From contig JAIXZF010000042.1 in NCBI GenBank assembly GCA_027489835.1, positions 1 through 12,000 on the forward strand: 12,000 bases of DNA. The letters are read 5' to 3'. Position numbers and translations under genes: made by a program. This document shows, in pieces, positions 1 to 7,499 of this stretch (position 1 is its first letter; every line of letters starts with the position of its first letter). The notes below the pieces were generated by a model. It worked only from the letters and a program-made list of their open reading frames with translations. It had not been told where the DNA came from and searched no databases. Source of the stretch: Hyphomicrobiales bacterium (lineage in GTDB: Bacteria > Pseudomonadota > Alphaproteobacteria > Rhizobiales > Beijerinckiaceae).

Positions 1-1688
1 ATGCCCGTGAAGATCGACCCGCCCTCATAGATGGAATTCACCGTCCACCGGGGCTCCGCGGCATTCGGCGCGGTGGCCGCGCAGCCGGTGGCCCACGCTT
101 GGATGGTCGGCAGATCGATCCGGCTGTCCGGGATCACGCGGGTGGTGCCGCGCCGCCGCATCATGTCCGCATAGGCCCACGCCGGATTTTGGGACAGCGC
201 CCACGTCCAGCTTGTGCCGTTCCATGTCGGGAGGTAGCTCTGGGCGATGCAATTGATCTGGTCGGGCAGGCCTTGGAACTGGTCCGTGGCGCGCATGCGG
301 ACGGCGATGAGGGCCACGCCGGGGATGGTGATCGGGTTCTGGTAGCGCACCGAGCGCAGCGCCGAGAATTCGGCCCGGTCAACATGGCGCGCGGTCGCGC
401 CGGCAGCCGTGGTTCGGGTCAGACGGACCTCATACTGCCCGGGGCCGGGCGTCCTGAAGGTGCCGCCGAAGATCGAGGCCGCGCCGCTCTTGTCGGTGCA
501 TGTGAGGTAGCCGTTGGTCTGGGTGCCATCGGCCACGCTTGGGCCATCCCAGATGATGGGCGTGAACGAGCCCCCAACGACGCGATATTCGCAATAAATC
601 TGGACGGTTAGCTCTGTGCGCTGGCCCTGCTCATCGTAGAACGCGAGGCCCTGCGGGAAGGTCACGTCGATGCTGACCTCGGACGTGTCGGTCCTCGTGA
701 GGCGCGAAACGGCGATGCCCGTGTCGAGGAGCGCCGTGAAGCTCTCCTCCGTGACCGAGTTCGTGAAGAGCGTCTGCGCCGCGTCCACGACGGTGCCGCC
801 GGGGAAAGCGCCGAAGGCCGTGTGCCCCGAGGCCCACCCCTCCCGCGTCTGGATCTCGATGTTGCCGAAGGCCGAGATGGGCGTGTCGCCGATCCTGATA
901 TCCGTGATCGACAAAGGCCCCCAGCCCACGCACAGGAGGGCGCGCACGTAGCGGTTCGGGCCGACGGCCTCGGTGTAGGGCCGGGCCGCGAGCAAGGGGT
1001 AGAGCCTGCGCCGGCCGACGACGCGCGGGATGAAGGCGTAGGGCTCGAAGCGGTTCTGCACGCCCGTGAGGAGCGCGCGCTGCGAGATCGGCTGGCCTTG
1101 GTCCGCTTGCTGCGTCGGCGTGTTCTTGGGCGGCTTGATGAGGCTCTGCACGAGGAGCCCGCCGACCATGGTGAGGCCGATGCCGATCACCGCCGCCGCG
1201 ACCTTGAAGCCGATGGTCCCGGCCGTGAACAGGAAGCCCGCCAGATAGGGGGCGACGAACGCCACCACCACGGTCACGACCACCATCAGGATCGTGCCGA
1301 GAATGCCGCCCTTGCGCTTCTTCTTGTTGCCGGCCGCGGACCCGCCGCCGCCTCCCCCGCCGCCACCACCGCCGCCCTGAGGCGTCACGCGCACATAGAG
1401 GTTGACGCCGAGCTTGGGCTTCACCCGCGACCACATCTCGCGGGGGATCTCTTCGTCGTTGATCCAGACCCGGACGTGGTCGTCGTAGATTGCCGGGAAG
1501 CCGGAATGGCGCACGATCTCGCGCACGTTCCAGCCGGCGGGGATGCCGAGTTCGACGTGCTTGGCCTCGAAGGGGTTCGGCTGCACCAGAACGGAAGTCG
1601 GCCGCGCAGGAGCCGGCCCGGTCTCCGCGAAGGAGTGCTGGACCTCCATGACCGGCTTGAACCTTCCGGGTGGCAGGAGTTCGGCCAT
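1..1688 (-). CDS. TipJ-type tail tip / host specificity protein (gpI-J-like), 3' end outside the window
   Basis: Central tail hub and tip protein of a siphophage, expected to close the tail tube and contact the host surface. The ATG at 1688-1686 overlaps the upstream peptidase stop as TGATG. The frame then stays open for 562 codons to the window edge, so the C-terminus is missing. Visible order: an N-terminal globular part (about 1-103) with the run GWNVREIVRHSGFPAIYDDH, resembling the gpI-like assembly domain; twelve consecutive glycines (105-116); a basic patch KKKRK (122-126); about 55 strongly hydrophobic residues (129-183) that could form two membrane segments; then a J-like hub region starting near FIPRVVGRRRLYPLLAARPY. 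Family knowledge: TipJ-type proteins combine the gpI-like head, hydrophobic hairpin and J hub in one chain, whereas lambda makes I and J separately. Family assignment comes from motif memory and gene order. Receptor specificity would lie in the missing part. Confidence 0.85.
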   Translation of the reverse strand, partial: MAELLPPGRFKPVMEVQHSFAETGPAPARPTSVLVQPNPFEAKHVELGIPAGWNVREIVRHSGFPAIYDDHVRVWINDEEIPREMWSRVKPKLGVNLYVRVTPQGGGGGGGGGGGGSAAGNKKKRKGGILGTILMVVVTVVVAFVAPYLAGFLFTAGTIGFKVAAAVIGIGLTMVGGLLVQSLIKPPKNTPTQQADQGQPISQRALLTGVQNRFEPYAFIPRVVGRRRLYPLLAARPYTEAVGPNRYVRALLCVGWGPLSITDIRIGDTPISAFGNIEIQTREGWASGHTAFGAFPGGTVVDAAQTLFTNSVTEESFTALLDTGIAVSRLTRTDTSEVSIDVTFPQGLAFYDEQGQRTELTVQIYCEYRVVGGSFTPIIWDGPSVADGTQTNGYLTCTDKSGAASIFGGTFRTPGPGQYEVRLTRTTAAGATARHVDRAEFSALRSVRYQNPITIPGVALIAVRMRATDQFQGLPDQINCIAQSYLPTWNGTSWTWALSQNPAWAYADMMRRRGTTRVIPDSRIDLPTIQAWATGCAATAPNAAEPRWTVNSIYEGGSIFTG

Positions 1689-2098
1689 CAATCGAACCTG
1701 TAGAAGCCGAGAAGGCGATTGCGCCACGCGCTCGTGCGGTATTCCGTGAGACAACTATCCGTCTCGGTCTCCACATGGAGCATCCAGCCGGGTGTCACCA
1801 CCATGGCAAGATGAAGCGGATGGCCTCTCATCCTTATGAGGATACCATCACCGAGACGCTCTTCGCCAGCCTCGATCCGCCGGAACAGACGGCTATACCG
1901 CTCCGCCGCTTCGCGCAGGGATGAGGCCTCGATCTCGGCGCTCCAGTGCGCCCCGTCGTAGTCGGGCAGATCGCGGCCGAAACGCTCGCGCCAGACCATG
2001 CGCACGAGGCCCACGCAATCGCAGCCCTCGCGCGTCGTGCCGCCGGTCTTGAACGGAATGCCGATGTAGCCGGCCACCCACTTCGGAACGTCTGCCAT
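1688..2098 (-). CDS. NlpC/P60-family tail tip peptidase (gpK-like)
   Basis: 136-residue cysteine peptidase of the NlpC/P60 fold, the counterpart of lambda gpK, which acts at the tail tip and probably cleaves peptidoglycan peptide stems during assembly or DNA entry. The catalytic cysteine is C28 in EGCDCVGLVRMVW. The histidine is H96 in HPLHLAMVV, preceded by the usual GDGILI strand. H108 in MLHVE fits the third polar position. The length is typical for a stand-alone phage NlpC/P60 domain, with no gpK-type JAMM domain attached. The ATG at 2098 overlaps the upstream DUF1833 stop as TGATG with no clear Shine-Dalgarno sequence, so translation probably depends on reinitiation. It also overlaps the downstream tip gene start by one base. 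A longer reading in this frame from 2626 runs through the DUF1833 gene and is spurious upstream of 2098. Confidence 0.93.
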   Translation of the reverse strand: MADVPKWVAGYIGIPFKTGGTTREGCDCVGLVRMVWRERFGRDLPDYDGAHWSAEIEASSLREAAERYSRLFRRIEAGEERLGDGILIRMRGHPLHLAMVVTPGWMLHVETETDSCLTEYRTSAWRNRLLGFYRFD

Positions 2099-2568
2099 CA
2101 GAACATGCCGGGGAAGCGTTGCGGGGTCATCTGGAGGGACATGGGCTCCCCGGAGATATCTTCGAACTTCAGCACCCCGGACACGGACTGCGCGTCGTAG
2201 GCCACCGAGCGCAGGGTCATGCCCTGAAACGAGGCCTCCACCGTGTCGGGCGATGAGGCGAGCACTACCTCCAGCGTCACCGTCGGCGGCGTCGTGATGG
2301 TGCGGATGACCTCCACGATCATGCGGTCGATGTTGTCGATGCGCAGCCGCGCCTCGCCGAGGTTCTCGGCGTCCTCCCCGGGAAGCTCCACGCTGAAGGG
2401 GAAGGCGATGTAGAGTTCGCCCCGGCTGGTGACGCTCTCCATGTTGTTGACGAAGCGGAGCGCCCCGTCCTCGATCTCCGGGTGCTCGATGGTGCAGAGC
2501 AAGAGCCACACCTCGCCCGTGCTCTCGGCGAAGGCGCTGGCAAGCGCGTTGGGGGATAGCGTCCTCAT
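2098..2568 (-). CDS. DUF1833-family minor tail protein (gpL-like position)
   Basis: 156-residue tail protein recognised as DUF1833 from its opening MRTLSPNALASAFAE, the following STGEVWLLLCTIEHPEI, and the later LRIDNIDRMIVEVIRTI. The family sits between the gpM-like gene and the NlpC/P60 peptidase in many siphophages and is thought to form part of the distal tail or baseplate, the slot held by lambda gpL. No catalytic motif is visible, and none of the metal-binding cysteine cluster of true gpL is seen; there is a single cysteine near the N-terminus. I chose the ATG at 2568 because it overlaps the upstream stop as ATGA, follows a GGAGAG ribosome binding sequence and begins where family similarity begins. 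The frame is open to 2688, but that extra part overlaps the upstream gene and does not look like protein. Confidence 0.85.
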   Translation of the reverse strand: MRTLSPNALASAFAESTGEVWLLLCTIEHPEIEDGALRFVNNMESVTSRGELYIAFPFSVELPGEDAENLGEARLRIDNIDRMIVEVIRTITTPPTVTLEVVLASSPDTVEASFQGMTLRSVAYDAQSVSGVLKFEDISGEPMSLQMTPQRFPGMF

Positions 2569-2927
2569 GGCAGGCTCTCCAGCGCCATCGAGACGCGGCA
2601 GTATTGCGTGCCCCCGATAGGCGCAATCGACGGCGGCGGCCGGCGGAAGCGGAAGGTCTTGGGTGTTCGCGTGCGCGGGTGCAGCCAATCGAAGGGCAGC
2701 GACCCGCCTTGCAGCGTCACGAGGTAGAAGGTTTCGAAGAGCGCCATCTGGTCGGCATCCATCTGGATGACCAACTGGTACTTGCGGAAGGCGGTCGTGA
2801 ACCGGCGTCGGATCTTGGCCGGTCCGCTGTCCATCTGGGTTTCGATGGTCTGGTCTTCGAGGCTCTCCTGATATCCGTTTTCAAGCGCGTATTCTGGCAG
2901 GCCCACCGGCCAAACGGCGTTCGCCAT
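2565..2927 (-). CDS. Minor tail protein, gpM-like
   Basis: 120-residue protein directly after the tape measure gene, in the position of lambda gpM, which helps form the tail tip complex. Features consistent with this group are an N-terminal WPVGLPEYAL stretch, a dibasic IRRRFTTAF strand, QMALFETFYL followed by GGSLPFDWLHPRT, and a C-terminal ALESLP ending. The FDW near an aromatic-rich turn recalls the FxW segment of gpM relatives. There is no signal peptide or membrane segment. The ATG at 2927 follows GAGGTGAG, and the tape measure stop codon lies within that Shine-Dalgarno sequence, so the two are probably translationally coupled. The last four bases overlap the DUF1833 start. The assignment rests on position and motif pattern; a distal tail protein is the main alternative. 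Confidence 0.82.
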   Translation of the reverse strand: MANAVWPVGLPEYALENGYQESLEDQTIETQMDSGPAKIRRRFTTAFRKYQLVIQMDADQMALFETFYLVTLQGGSLPFDWLHPRTRTPKTFRFRRPPPSIAPIGGTQYCRVSMALESLP

Positions 2928-2931
2928 GATC

Positions 2932-5900
2932 TCACCTCTTCGTCAGGATGCGGGTCGTGCCGTAGTTCGTGCGCATGGGGGCGTCGAGTTCGCCGGCCCC
3001 GATGGCCCGCCTGACCTCATCGCGGACCATGATCTGGATGGCGCGCTCGCCGTTGGCTCCCTGCTTTTCCTCCGTCTCGATGGGCTCCGCATCGCTGTTC
3101 GTGCGCATGTCGTTGATCTGGATCGAGACATTGCCGCCCCCGCCGCCCCCGCCGCCGCCGCTCACGCCGAGCTTGCCGTCAGGGCCGCGCTTCAGCGGCA
3201 TGATCGCTTCCGGGCCAGCCTCGCCCATGAGCCCGGTGCCGCCGGCCATGGCAAACATCCGGGGGCTGCCAACGACGCCACCGCCCGCGAAGGCCATCTT
3301 CTGGCCTCCTTGGAAGACCGCGCCGTCAGCCGCCGCGAAGAATGACGAGATGCCGCTCACGAGGGGCTGCACGATGGTGGCCCGAATGATGGCAGAGCCG
3401 ATATCGGCCACGAGCCCCTTGAGGAGCCGCTCCGCATCGACCTTGCCGGTCATGACGGCCTCGCGGAACGCGCCTTCGATGGCCGAGCCAATGCTGTCGG
3501 CTACGTCCAGCCACATGCCCTCGTAGGCCGCCGCCTGCGACTTCGCCTCGGCGTTGACCTTCTCCTGCGCCACGGTGGCGCGAATGACCTTCTCCTTGGC
3601 CGCGACCTCGGCTTCCGTGAGCTCGACGCCCCGCTCGCGCGCGTCGTTGATCTCCTTCTCAAGCTGAAGCTGGATGCGCCCTTCGGCCCCGCCGCGCCGG
3701 AGCGCCGCCGTGATGCGCTCTTGGCTCTTCAGCCCCTCTTCCATGGACCGGGTGCGCTCCGCGACCTCGGCCCGGTCCTGCGCGCGCAGCTTGAGGAGCT
3801 CCGTCTGGTAGGCGACTTCTTGCTGGCCCGGCTCGAAGTCCCGCGCCACGCTGCGGGCCTGATCTTCTTGCGACCGGCGGCGCGCGGTGACCGCATCCGG
3901 CGAGGAGGCCTGCCGGCGCGTCTCTTCGAGCTCCCGGCGCATGGCGGCGATCCGGGCCTCGCCCTCGCGCACCGCGCGGATGCGCTCGCTGTCGTCCTCG
4001 GCGGTGATCGCACGAGTGGCGGTGGTGATCTGCCCGTTGATCGTGCCGCGCCAGCCGTTGACCGCGTCTTGGAAGAATTCCGGGGTCTGCCCGAGCGAGG
4101 AAGACGAGCGGTTCGGCCCCCACGCCATGCGCTGGCCGCCGCGGGTGTCGACGTGCAGGAGATCCCCGCGCGCATCGTACATCCCGAGCCCGCCGACGCC
4201 TGCAAATGCGCCCTGCCCGCTGGCCAGCATCTTCACCAGCCGAGCGCGATCCTCCTGCGAGAGGTTGCGCAGGCTGAGGTCGGCCGCGTTGCCGTGGTCG
4301 TGCTGCGAGGAGCCGTCGCCATTGCGGCGGCCGGAGGTGACCACCGCACCGGGGAAGAGGCGCTGGATCTCGGCCACCACCGACGCGACCGTGGCGGTGA
4401 CGTTGGTGTTCACGCCCGGCCGCACCGCGCCGGCAATGGTGTCGCCCTCGGCCGCCGCGCGCCCGCTCATGGGCCTGCCCGAGATGAGCGGCACCCCGGA
4501 GGTGGCCGGCGCTACGCCGCCATTGGCCCCGAGCTCTTGCTGGAGGCGGGCGTTGAGCCGTAGCTGGCGCTCCAGTTCGCGAAGCTGGCCCGCGTTCGCG
4601 CCGTTGGCCTGCGCGGCCGACAGGGCCTTCTGGATGCCGAGCTCTTGCTGGGCGTTGTAGAGGCGCTGGGCGTCCGTGTTCTCCTTCTGGAGAGACAGGA
4701 GCTCGCGGAGGTTCTCCTTGTAGCGCTCAAGCGCGGCCGAAAGCTGGGGCGTGATCTCCTTGCCCGCAAGCTGCATCTGGAGGTTGTAGGCCTTCTGGGC
4801 CACCTCGGCCTCGATCTGCGCCCGCGCGCCCTGCCCGGCCGTGTCGGTGAGCCGGCGCTGGGCATCGATCTCGATCTCCATGGCCGCGGCGGTGCGCTCG
4901 ATCTCCGAGGCCCGGCGCTCAAGGACCGCGTTGATCGCCTGTTGCTCGCCGATGTTGACGCCCGAGCTCTCGCCCTGCTTCACGATGGCGCGCGCCTCAG
5001 GGCCGATGCTGGCAGCCCCGCCAGCGCCGAAGCGGGCAATGTCCTGCACTTGCCTTTCGGTGTCCCGGCGGAAGGCATCCAGCGGCGAGCGCAGGCCCTC
5101 CAACTGGCGCTTCAGCACCTCGATAAAGTCGCCGTACTGCTTGGCCTTGGTGAGGTCGCCCTGCTTGATGAGGGAGCCGACCGCATCCTCCAGCGTCTTG
5201 ATCTGCTCGCGGATGCCCTTCGCCTTGGTGCCGAGGCTGTCGATCTCCTGAATGATGGCCTGCGACCGCACGACCGGCGCGTTGATCGCGTCGAGCTCCT
5301 CCTGCGCCTGCGCCCTGAGGAGGTCCGTCAGGTAGCGGCCTTCGAATTCGGAGTTCTCCGCCGACGAGATGCCGATCCGGCCACGCTGGCGCGCGGGGAG
5401 GAAGGCGTTCTGCGCGAGCGTGTTTCCAACGTCCATCCGCTCCCGGAGGATGCGGTCCATGCGCTGGTTGTCGTTCTCCGGCGTGACCGCGCCTGCCACG
5501 CTGTCGATGGCCGAGGCCGCCGCGTTGCCCAGCGTCGTGACGATCTTGGAGGCGTTGAGCCGCTGGCCCATGCCGGCGATGAGCCGGTCCCACGCGCTGC
5601 CGATGCGGGCGAAGGCCTGCTCCGAGGTCTGCGGTAGGTTCTTGAATTCGGCGTTGATCTTGGGAAGCTGGCCGAGCAGCGAGTTGACGATCTTGTCGGA
5701 GGTCAGCTGGCCTTCCGCGCCCATCGCCCGAAGCTGGCCGACCGAGACGCCGAGGCCCTGCGCGATGGCCTTGGCCAGCGCCGGCATGTTCTCCATGATC
5801 GAGCGCAGTTCGTCGCCGTTGAGGCGGCCGGCGGCGAGCGCCTGCGAAAACTGGAGCATGCCCGAGGCGAGCTCGCCCGTGCTCGCGCCCGAGACGCGCC

Positions 5901-6642
5901 CGAGCTTCTGCACCGCATCGGTGAGGTCGGTCATCTGGGCGCGCGTGAGCCCGATGGCCTCGTTGTTGCGGGCGAGGCGCAGATAGGCCTCCGCCGTCGC
6001 CTGCACCGCGACGCCGTTCTCTTGGGCCAGCTTGGTGATCTTCGAGAAGGCGTCCGACGCCGCCGCGGCCGAGCCGTAGACGTTCTTCAGGCGGCCTTCG
6101 AGGACGAGGAACTGCTCCTGCGTCTTGAAGGTCGCTGCCACCGCCGCGCCGAAGCCGGCGATGAGCGCCGTGATGCCCGCGCCGACGCCGAGGATGCCGG
6201 CTGCGACCGGTCCCAGCGTCCCGCCGAGCCGGCCCATGCCGCCAGCCATGGCGTTGAGGCCGCCGACGACGCCGCCCGCCCCGCCGCCCGCGCCGCCCGA
6301 GAGCACCCCCGAGAGGTTGGTCAACTGGCCGGTGAGGGTCTGGGTCTGGGTGCCCACGGTCGAGAGCACGCCGCCCAGCGTGCCCAGCGTGGCCCCCACC
6401 TTCGCCGTGGCGCTCTCCTGCGCGGTCGCCGCAGTGGCGGCAGCCTGCGCAGCCTGTGCGGCTTGCTGGGTGGCCTGTGTGCTCTGTTGCTGGGTGGTGG
6501 TCTTGCGCCGCTCCGCGCCGGCCTGCTTATCGGCCGCATCGGCCACCTTGTTGAGCGAGGTGGCAAGCTGGTCCGCGGCCTGCGCGCCCTGCTTCAGGCC
6601 TGCCGTGTCGATCTGGAAGCCAAGCTGGGCAATGTCGGTCAT
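2932..6642 (-). CDS. Tail tape measure protein with embedded M15-like peptidase domain
   Basis: 1236-residue tape measure protein. It sets tail length inside the tube and is passed into the cell envelope with the DNA. A Gln/Ala/Thr-rich coiled region (about 35-75) and Gly-rich, hydrophobic segments (about 115-170) lead to the conserved tape measure domain (about 172-375, with ASTGELASGMLQFSQALAAG and LNGDELRSIMENMPALAKAI). Long charged helices follow. Residues about 755-850 look like an M15-type zinc peptidase: TSGRRN (769-774), SQHDHGNAAD with H781 and D788, and LHVD with H830. More helix follows, and the C-terminus has the usual lambda-H-like GLMGEAGPEAIMPLKRGPDG, a poly-glycine run and VRDEVRRAIGAGELD. 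The ATG at 6642 follows AGGAGC, which overlaps the upstream stop. Tape measure identity is firm. The peptidase is a motif-based inference. Confidence 0.97.
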   Translation of the reverse strand: MTDIAQLGFQIDTAGLKQGAQAADQLATSLNKVADAADKQAGAERRKTTTQQQSTQATQQAAQAAQAAATAATAQESATAKVGATLGTLGGVLSTVGTQTQTLTGQLTNLSGVLSGGAGGGAGGVVGGLNAMAGGMGRLGGTLGPVAAGILGVGAGITALIAGFGAAVAATFKTQEQFLVLEGRLKNVYGSAAAASDAFSKITKLAQENGVAVQATAEAYLRLARNNEAIGLTRAQMTDLTDAVQKLGRVSGASTGELASGMLQFSQALAAGRLNGDELRSIMENMPALAKAIAQGLGVSVGQLRAMGAEGQLTSDKIVNSLLGQLPKINAEFKNLPQTSEQAFARIGSAWDRLIAGMGQRLNASKIVTTLGNAAASAIDSVAGAVTPENDNQRMDRILRERMDVGNTLAQNAFLPARQRGRIGISSAENSEFEGRYLTDLLRAQAQEELDAINAPVVRSQAIIQEIDSLGTKAKGIREQIKTLEDAVGSLIKQGDLTKAKQYGDFIEVLKRQLEGLRSPLDAFRRDTERQVQDIARFGAGGAASIGPEARAIVKQGESSGVNIGEQQAINAVLERRASEIERTAAAMEIEIDAQRRLTDTAGQGARAQIEAEVAQKAYNLQMQLAGKEITPQLSAALERYKENLRELLSLQKENTDAQRLYNAQQELGIQKALSAAQANGANAGQLRELERQLRLNARLQQELGANGGVAPATSGVPLISGRPMSGRAAAEGDTIAGAVRPGVNTNVTATVASVVAEIQRLFPGAVVTSGRRNGDGSSQHDHGNAADLSLRNLSQEDRARLVKMLASGQGAFAGVGGLGMYDARGDLLHVDTRGGQRMAWGPNRSSSSLGQTPEFFQDAVNGWRGTINGQITTATRAITAEDDSERIRAVREGEARIAAMRRELEETRRQASSPDAVTARRRSQEDQARSVARDFEPGQQEVAYQTELLKLRAQDRAEVAERTRSMEEGLKSQERITAALRRGGAEGRIQLQLEKEINDARERGVELTEAEVAAKEKVIRATVAQEKVNAEAKSQAAAYEGMWLDVADSIGSAIEGAFREAVMTGKVDAERLLKGLVADIGSAIIRATIVQPLVSGISSFFAAADGAVFQGGQKMAFAGGGVVGSPRMFAMAGGTGLMGEAGPEAIMPLKRGPDGKLGVSGGGGGGGGGNVSIQINDMRTNSDAEPIETEEKQGANGERAIQIMVRDEVRRAIGAGELDAPMRTNYGTTRILTKR

Positions 6643-6654
6643 GTGGCCGGGCTC

Positions 6655-6933
6655 CTATTTCCGCGGCTTGCTCTCCGCGGCCGAGACGAGGAAGGCGTGG
6701 TCCAGTTCGCGGATCGCCTCGATCTCCCACGGATCGAGCTCGTCCCCGGTGAGAGCGACGTAGGCCGCGACCTCCGTGAAGGGGATCGGGTCCGGGCCGA
6801 AGCCATTCGAGGTTCGGGCCGACGAAAGCTGCACGAAGGCGTTCCAGACGTGGACCGCCTCCGGGGGCAGGACGGGCCGCTTGGGAGCCGCCTTCCCGAG
6901 CTTCTTGGCGACGACGGCGAGGTGATCGTCCAC
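6655..6933 (-). CDS. Second tail assembly chaperone frame (gpT-like), probably made as a frameshift extension
   Basis: 92 residues if started at the GTG at 6933. The segment VLPPEAVHVWNAFVQLSSAR followed by FGPDPIPFTEVAAYVALTG and LDPWEIEAIRELDHAFL matches the small chaperone seen just before tape measure genes in many siphophages. The frame is open up to the stop at 7122-7120 and reads plausibly as protein from about 7014 down: LTERLLTYARWQYRLKADAG precedes the GTG. No ATG, GTG or TTG occurs in that upstream part, so the natural product probably starts elsewhere, most simply as a -1 frameshift from the preceding chaperone gene, as in lambda gpG-gpGT. The GTG has only a weak GGGGGA sequence before it. 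A CTG at 7005, overlapping the chaperone stop as CTGA, is a less likely alternative start. The stop TAG overlaps the tape measure Shine-Dalgarno sequence. Confidence 0.75.
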   Translation of the reverse strand: MDDHLAVVAKKLGKAAPKRPVLPPEAVHVWNAFVQLSSARTSNGFGPDPIPFTEVAAYVALTGDELDPWEIEAIRELDHAFLVSAAESKPRK

Positions 6934-7001
6934 CGATCCCCCGCCGCCTGCATCCGCCTTGAGCCGGTACTGCCACCGCGCATAGGTGAGGAGCCTTTCC
7001 G

Positions 7002-7020
7002 TCAGCCCTTGATAAAATTG
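7002..7020 (-). other. Candidate -1 frameshift site at the end of the first chaperone gene
   Basis: On the minus strand the chaperone codons are AAT TTT ATC AAG GGC TGA. A run of four T at 7017-7014 lets the Phe tRNA on TTT slip back one base and still pair with TTT. Reading then continues as TAT CAA GGG CTG into the gpT-like frame. This is not a canonical X XXY YYZ heptamer, and I see no strong downstream stem, only a short CGGU/ACCG pairing further on. The frame direction is right: -1 joins the two frames. Confidence 0.4.
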
Positions 7021-7412
7021 ACGCGGCTCGCGGCGAAGCTGTCGGCCTGCTCGCGAATGATCGGGTAGTTGGTGAAGAGCGCCCGGACGTTCTCCGGGGT
7101 GCAGTCGATGGCCTTGCCGTCAGGCGTATTGACGCCCTCCCACCCGACCGTGAGCGCCACGAGGATATCGAGCGCGTCGGCCTCATCCTCCTCCGGGCTG
7201 GTCTCGGAGCCGCTGGAGGCGCGCTGGACGCGCTTGCGCACCTGAGCGCGGGTGAGGCTGCGGTAGATGGCGCTGTCGGGGCCTCGCATGGTGATGCGAA
7301 CAGGCTTGCCGTCCTTGTCGAGCAGCGGGTCGCCGGAAAGCGTGCGGATCTCCATCGCGACGCCTTCCTCGGATCGCGTTCGGGTGTCCATTCCGGGCAG
7401 TGCGAATTCCAT
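7002..7412 (-). CDS. Tail assembly chaperone (gpG-like)
   Basis: 136-residue protein between the tube and tape measure genes, the position of lambda gpG, which binds the tape measure protein and guides tube polymerisation. The sequence opens MEFALPGMDTRTRSEEGVAM, has a nucleotide-free acidic and basic middle (RAQVRKRVQRASSGSETSPE followed by an acidic EEDEADALDI), then LVALTVGWEGVNT and an FTNYPIIREQADSFAASR tail. The motifs GWEGV and the terminal hydrophobic-aromatic segment ending in NFIKG are typical of small phage assembly chaperones (the T frame then follows). The ATG at 7412 is chosen because AGGGAGAAG lies just upstream and because the longer frame, open to 9179, overlaps the tube and terminator genes and does not read as protein. 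A later in-frame ATG (M8) is possible but has no ribosome binding sequence. The C-terminus overlaps the presumed frameshift site. Confidence 0.85.
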   Translation of the reverse strand: MEFALPGMDTRTRSEEGVAMEIRTLSGDPLLDKDGKPVRITMRGPDSAIYRSLTRAQVRKRVQRASSGSETSPEEDEADALDILVALTVGWEGVNTPDGKAIDCTPENVRALFTNYPIIREQADSFAASRVNFIKG

Positions 7413-7433
7413 GGTCTTCTCCCTGTTGTGACG

Positions 7434-7481
7434 AGGAAGAGGGCGGCGCGAGATCCTGACCATCCCGGCCGCCCCCTCCCT
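7434..7481 (-). promoter_or_regulatory. 14-bp inverted repeat upstream of the tail chaperone gene
   Basis: In the minus-strand transcript the arm at 7481-7468 (AGGGAGGGGGCGGC) can pair with the arm at 7447-7434 (GCCGCCCUCUUCCU): twelve Watson-Crick pairs and two G-U pairs, with a 20-nt loop. No U-tract follows, so it is unlikely to be an intrinsic terminator. The 3' arm can alternatively pair CUUCCU (7439-7434) with AGGGAG (7424-7419), the core of the chaperone Shine-Dalgarno sequence. The two pairings exclude each other. Regulation is inferred; the complementarity is seen. Confidence 0.5.
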
Positions 7482-7487
7482 GCTGAT

Positions 7488-7499
7488 CCGCCGAAGCGG
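7488..7499 (-). other. UUCG tetraloop hairpin just after the tube gene stop
   Basis: Two bases after the tube stop codon the transcript reads CCGC UUCG GCGG, a 4-bp stem with the very stable C(UUCG)G loop. There is no U-tract. It may mark or protect the 3' end of the tube message, or act together with the larger inverted repeat just downstream. It is short enough to be chance in GC-rich DNA. Confidence 0.4.

Noticed and set aside
822..1703. 293-codon open frame on the plus strand
   Set aside because: It lies opposite the tip protein gene, is Arg/His/Gly-rich with no recognisable domain, and is expected from high-GC antisense reading.
631..1776. 381-codon minus-strand open frame inside the tip gene region
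   Set aside because: The tip gene itself reads in another frame from 1688 with clear J-like protein sequence; this frame is an Arg-rich shadow.
7434..7499. Intrinsic terminator after the tube gene
   Set aside because: The stems are strong but no U-tract follows either one, and the next gene begins 21 bases later on the same strand.
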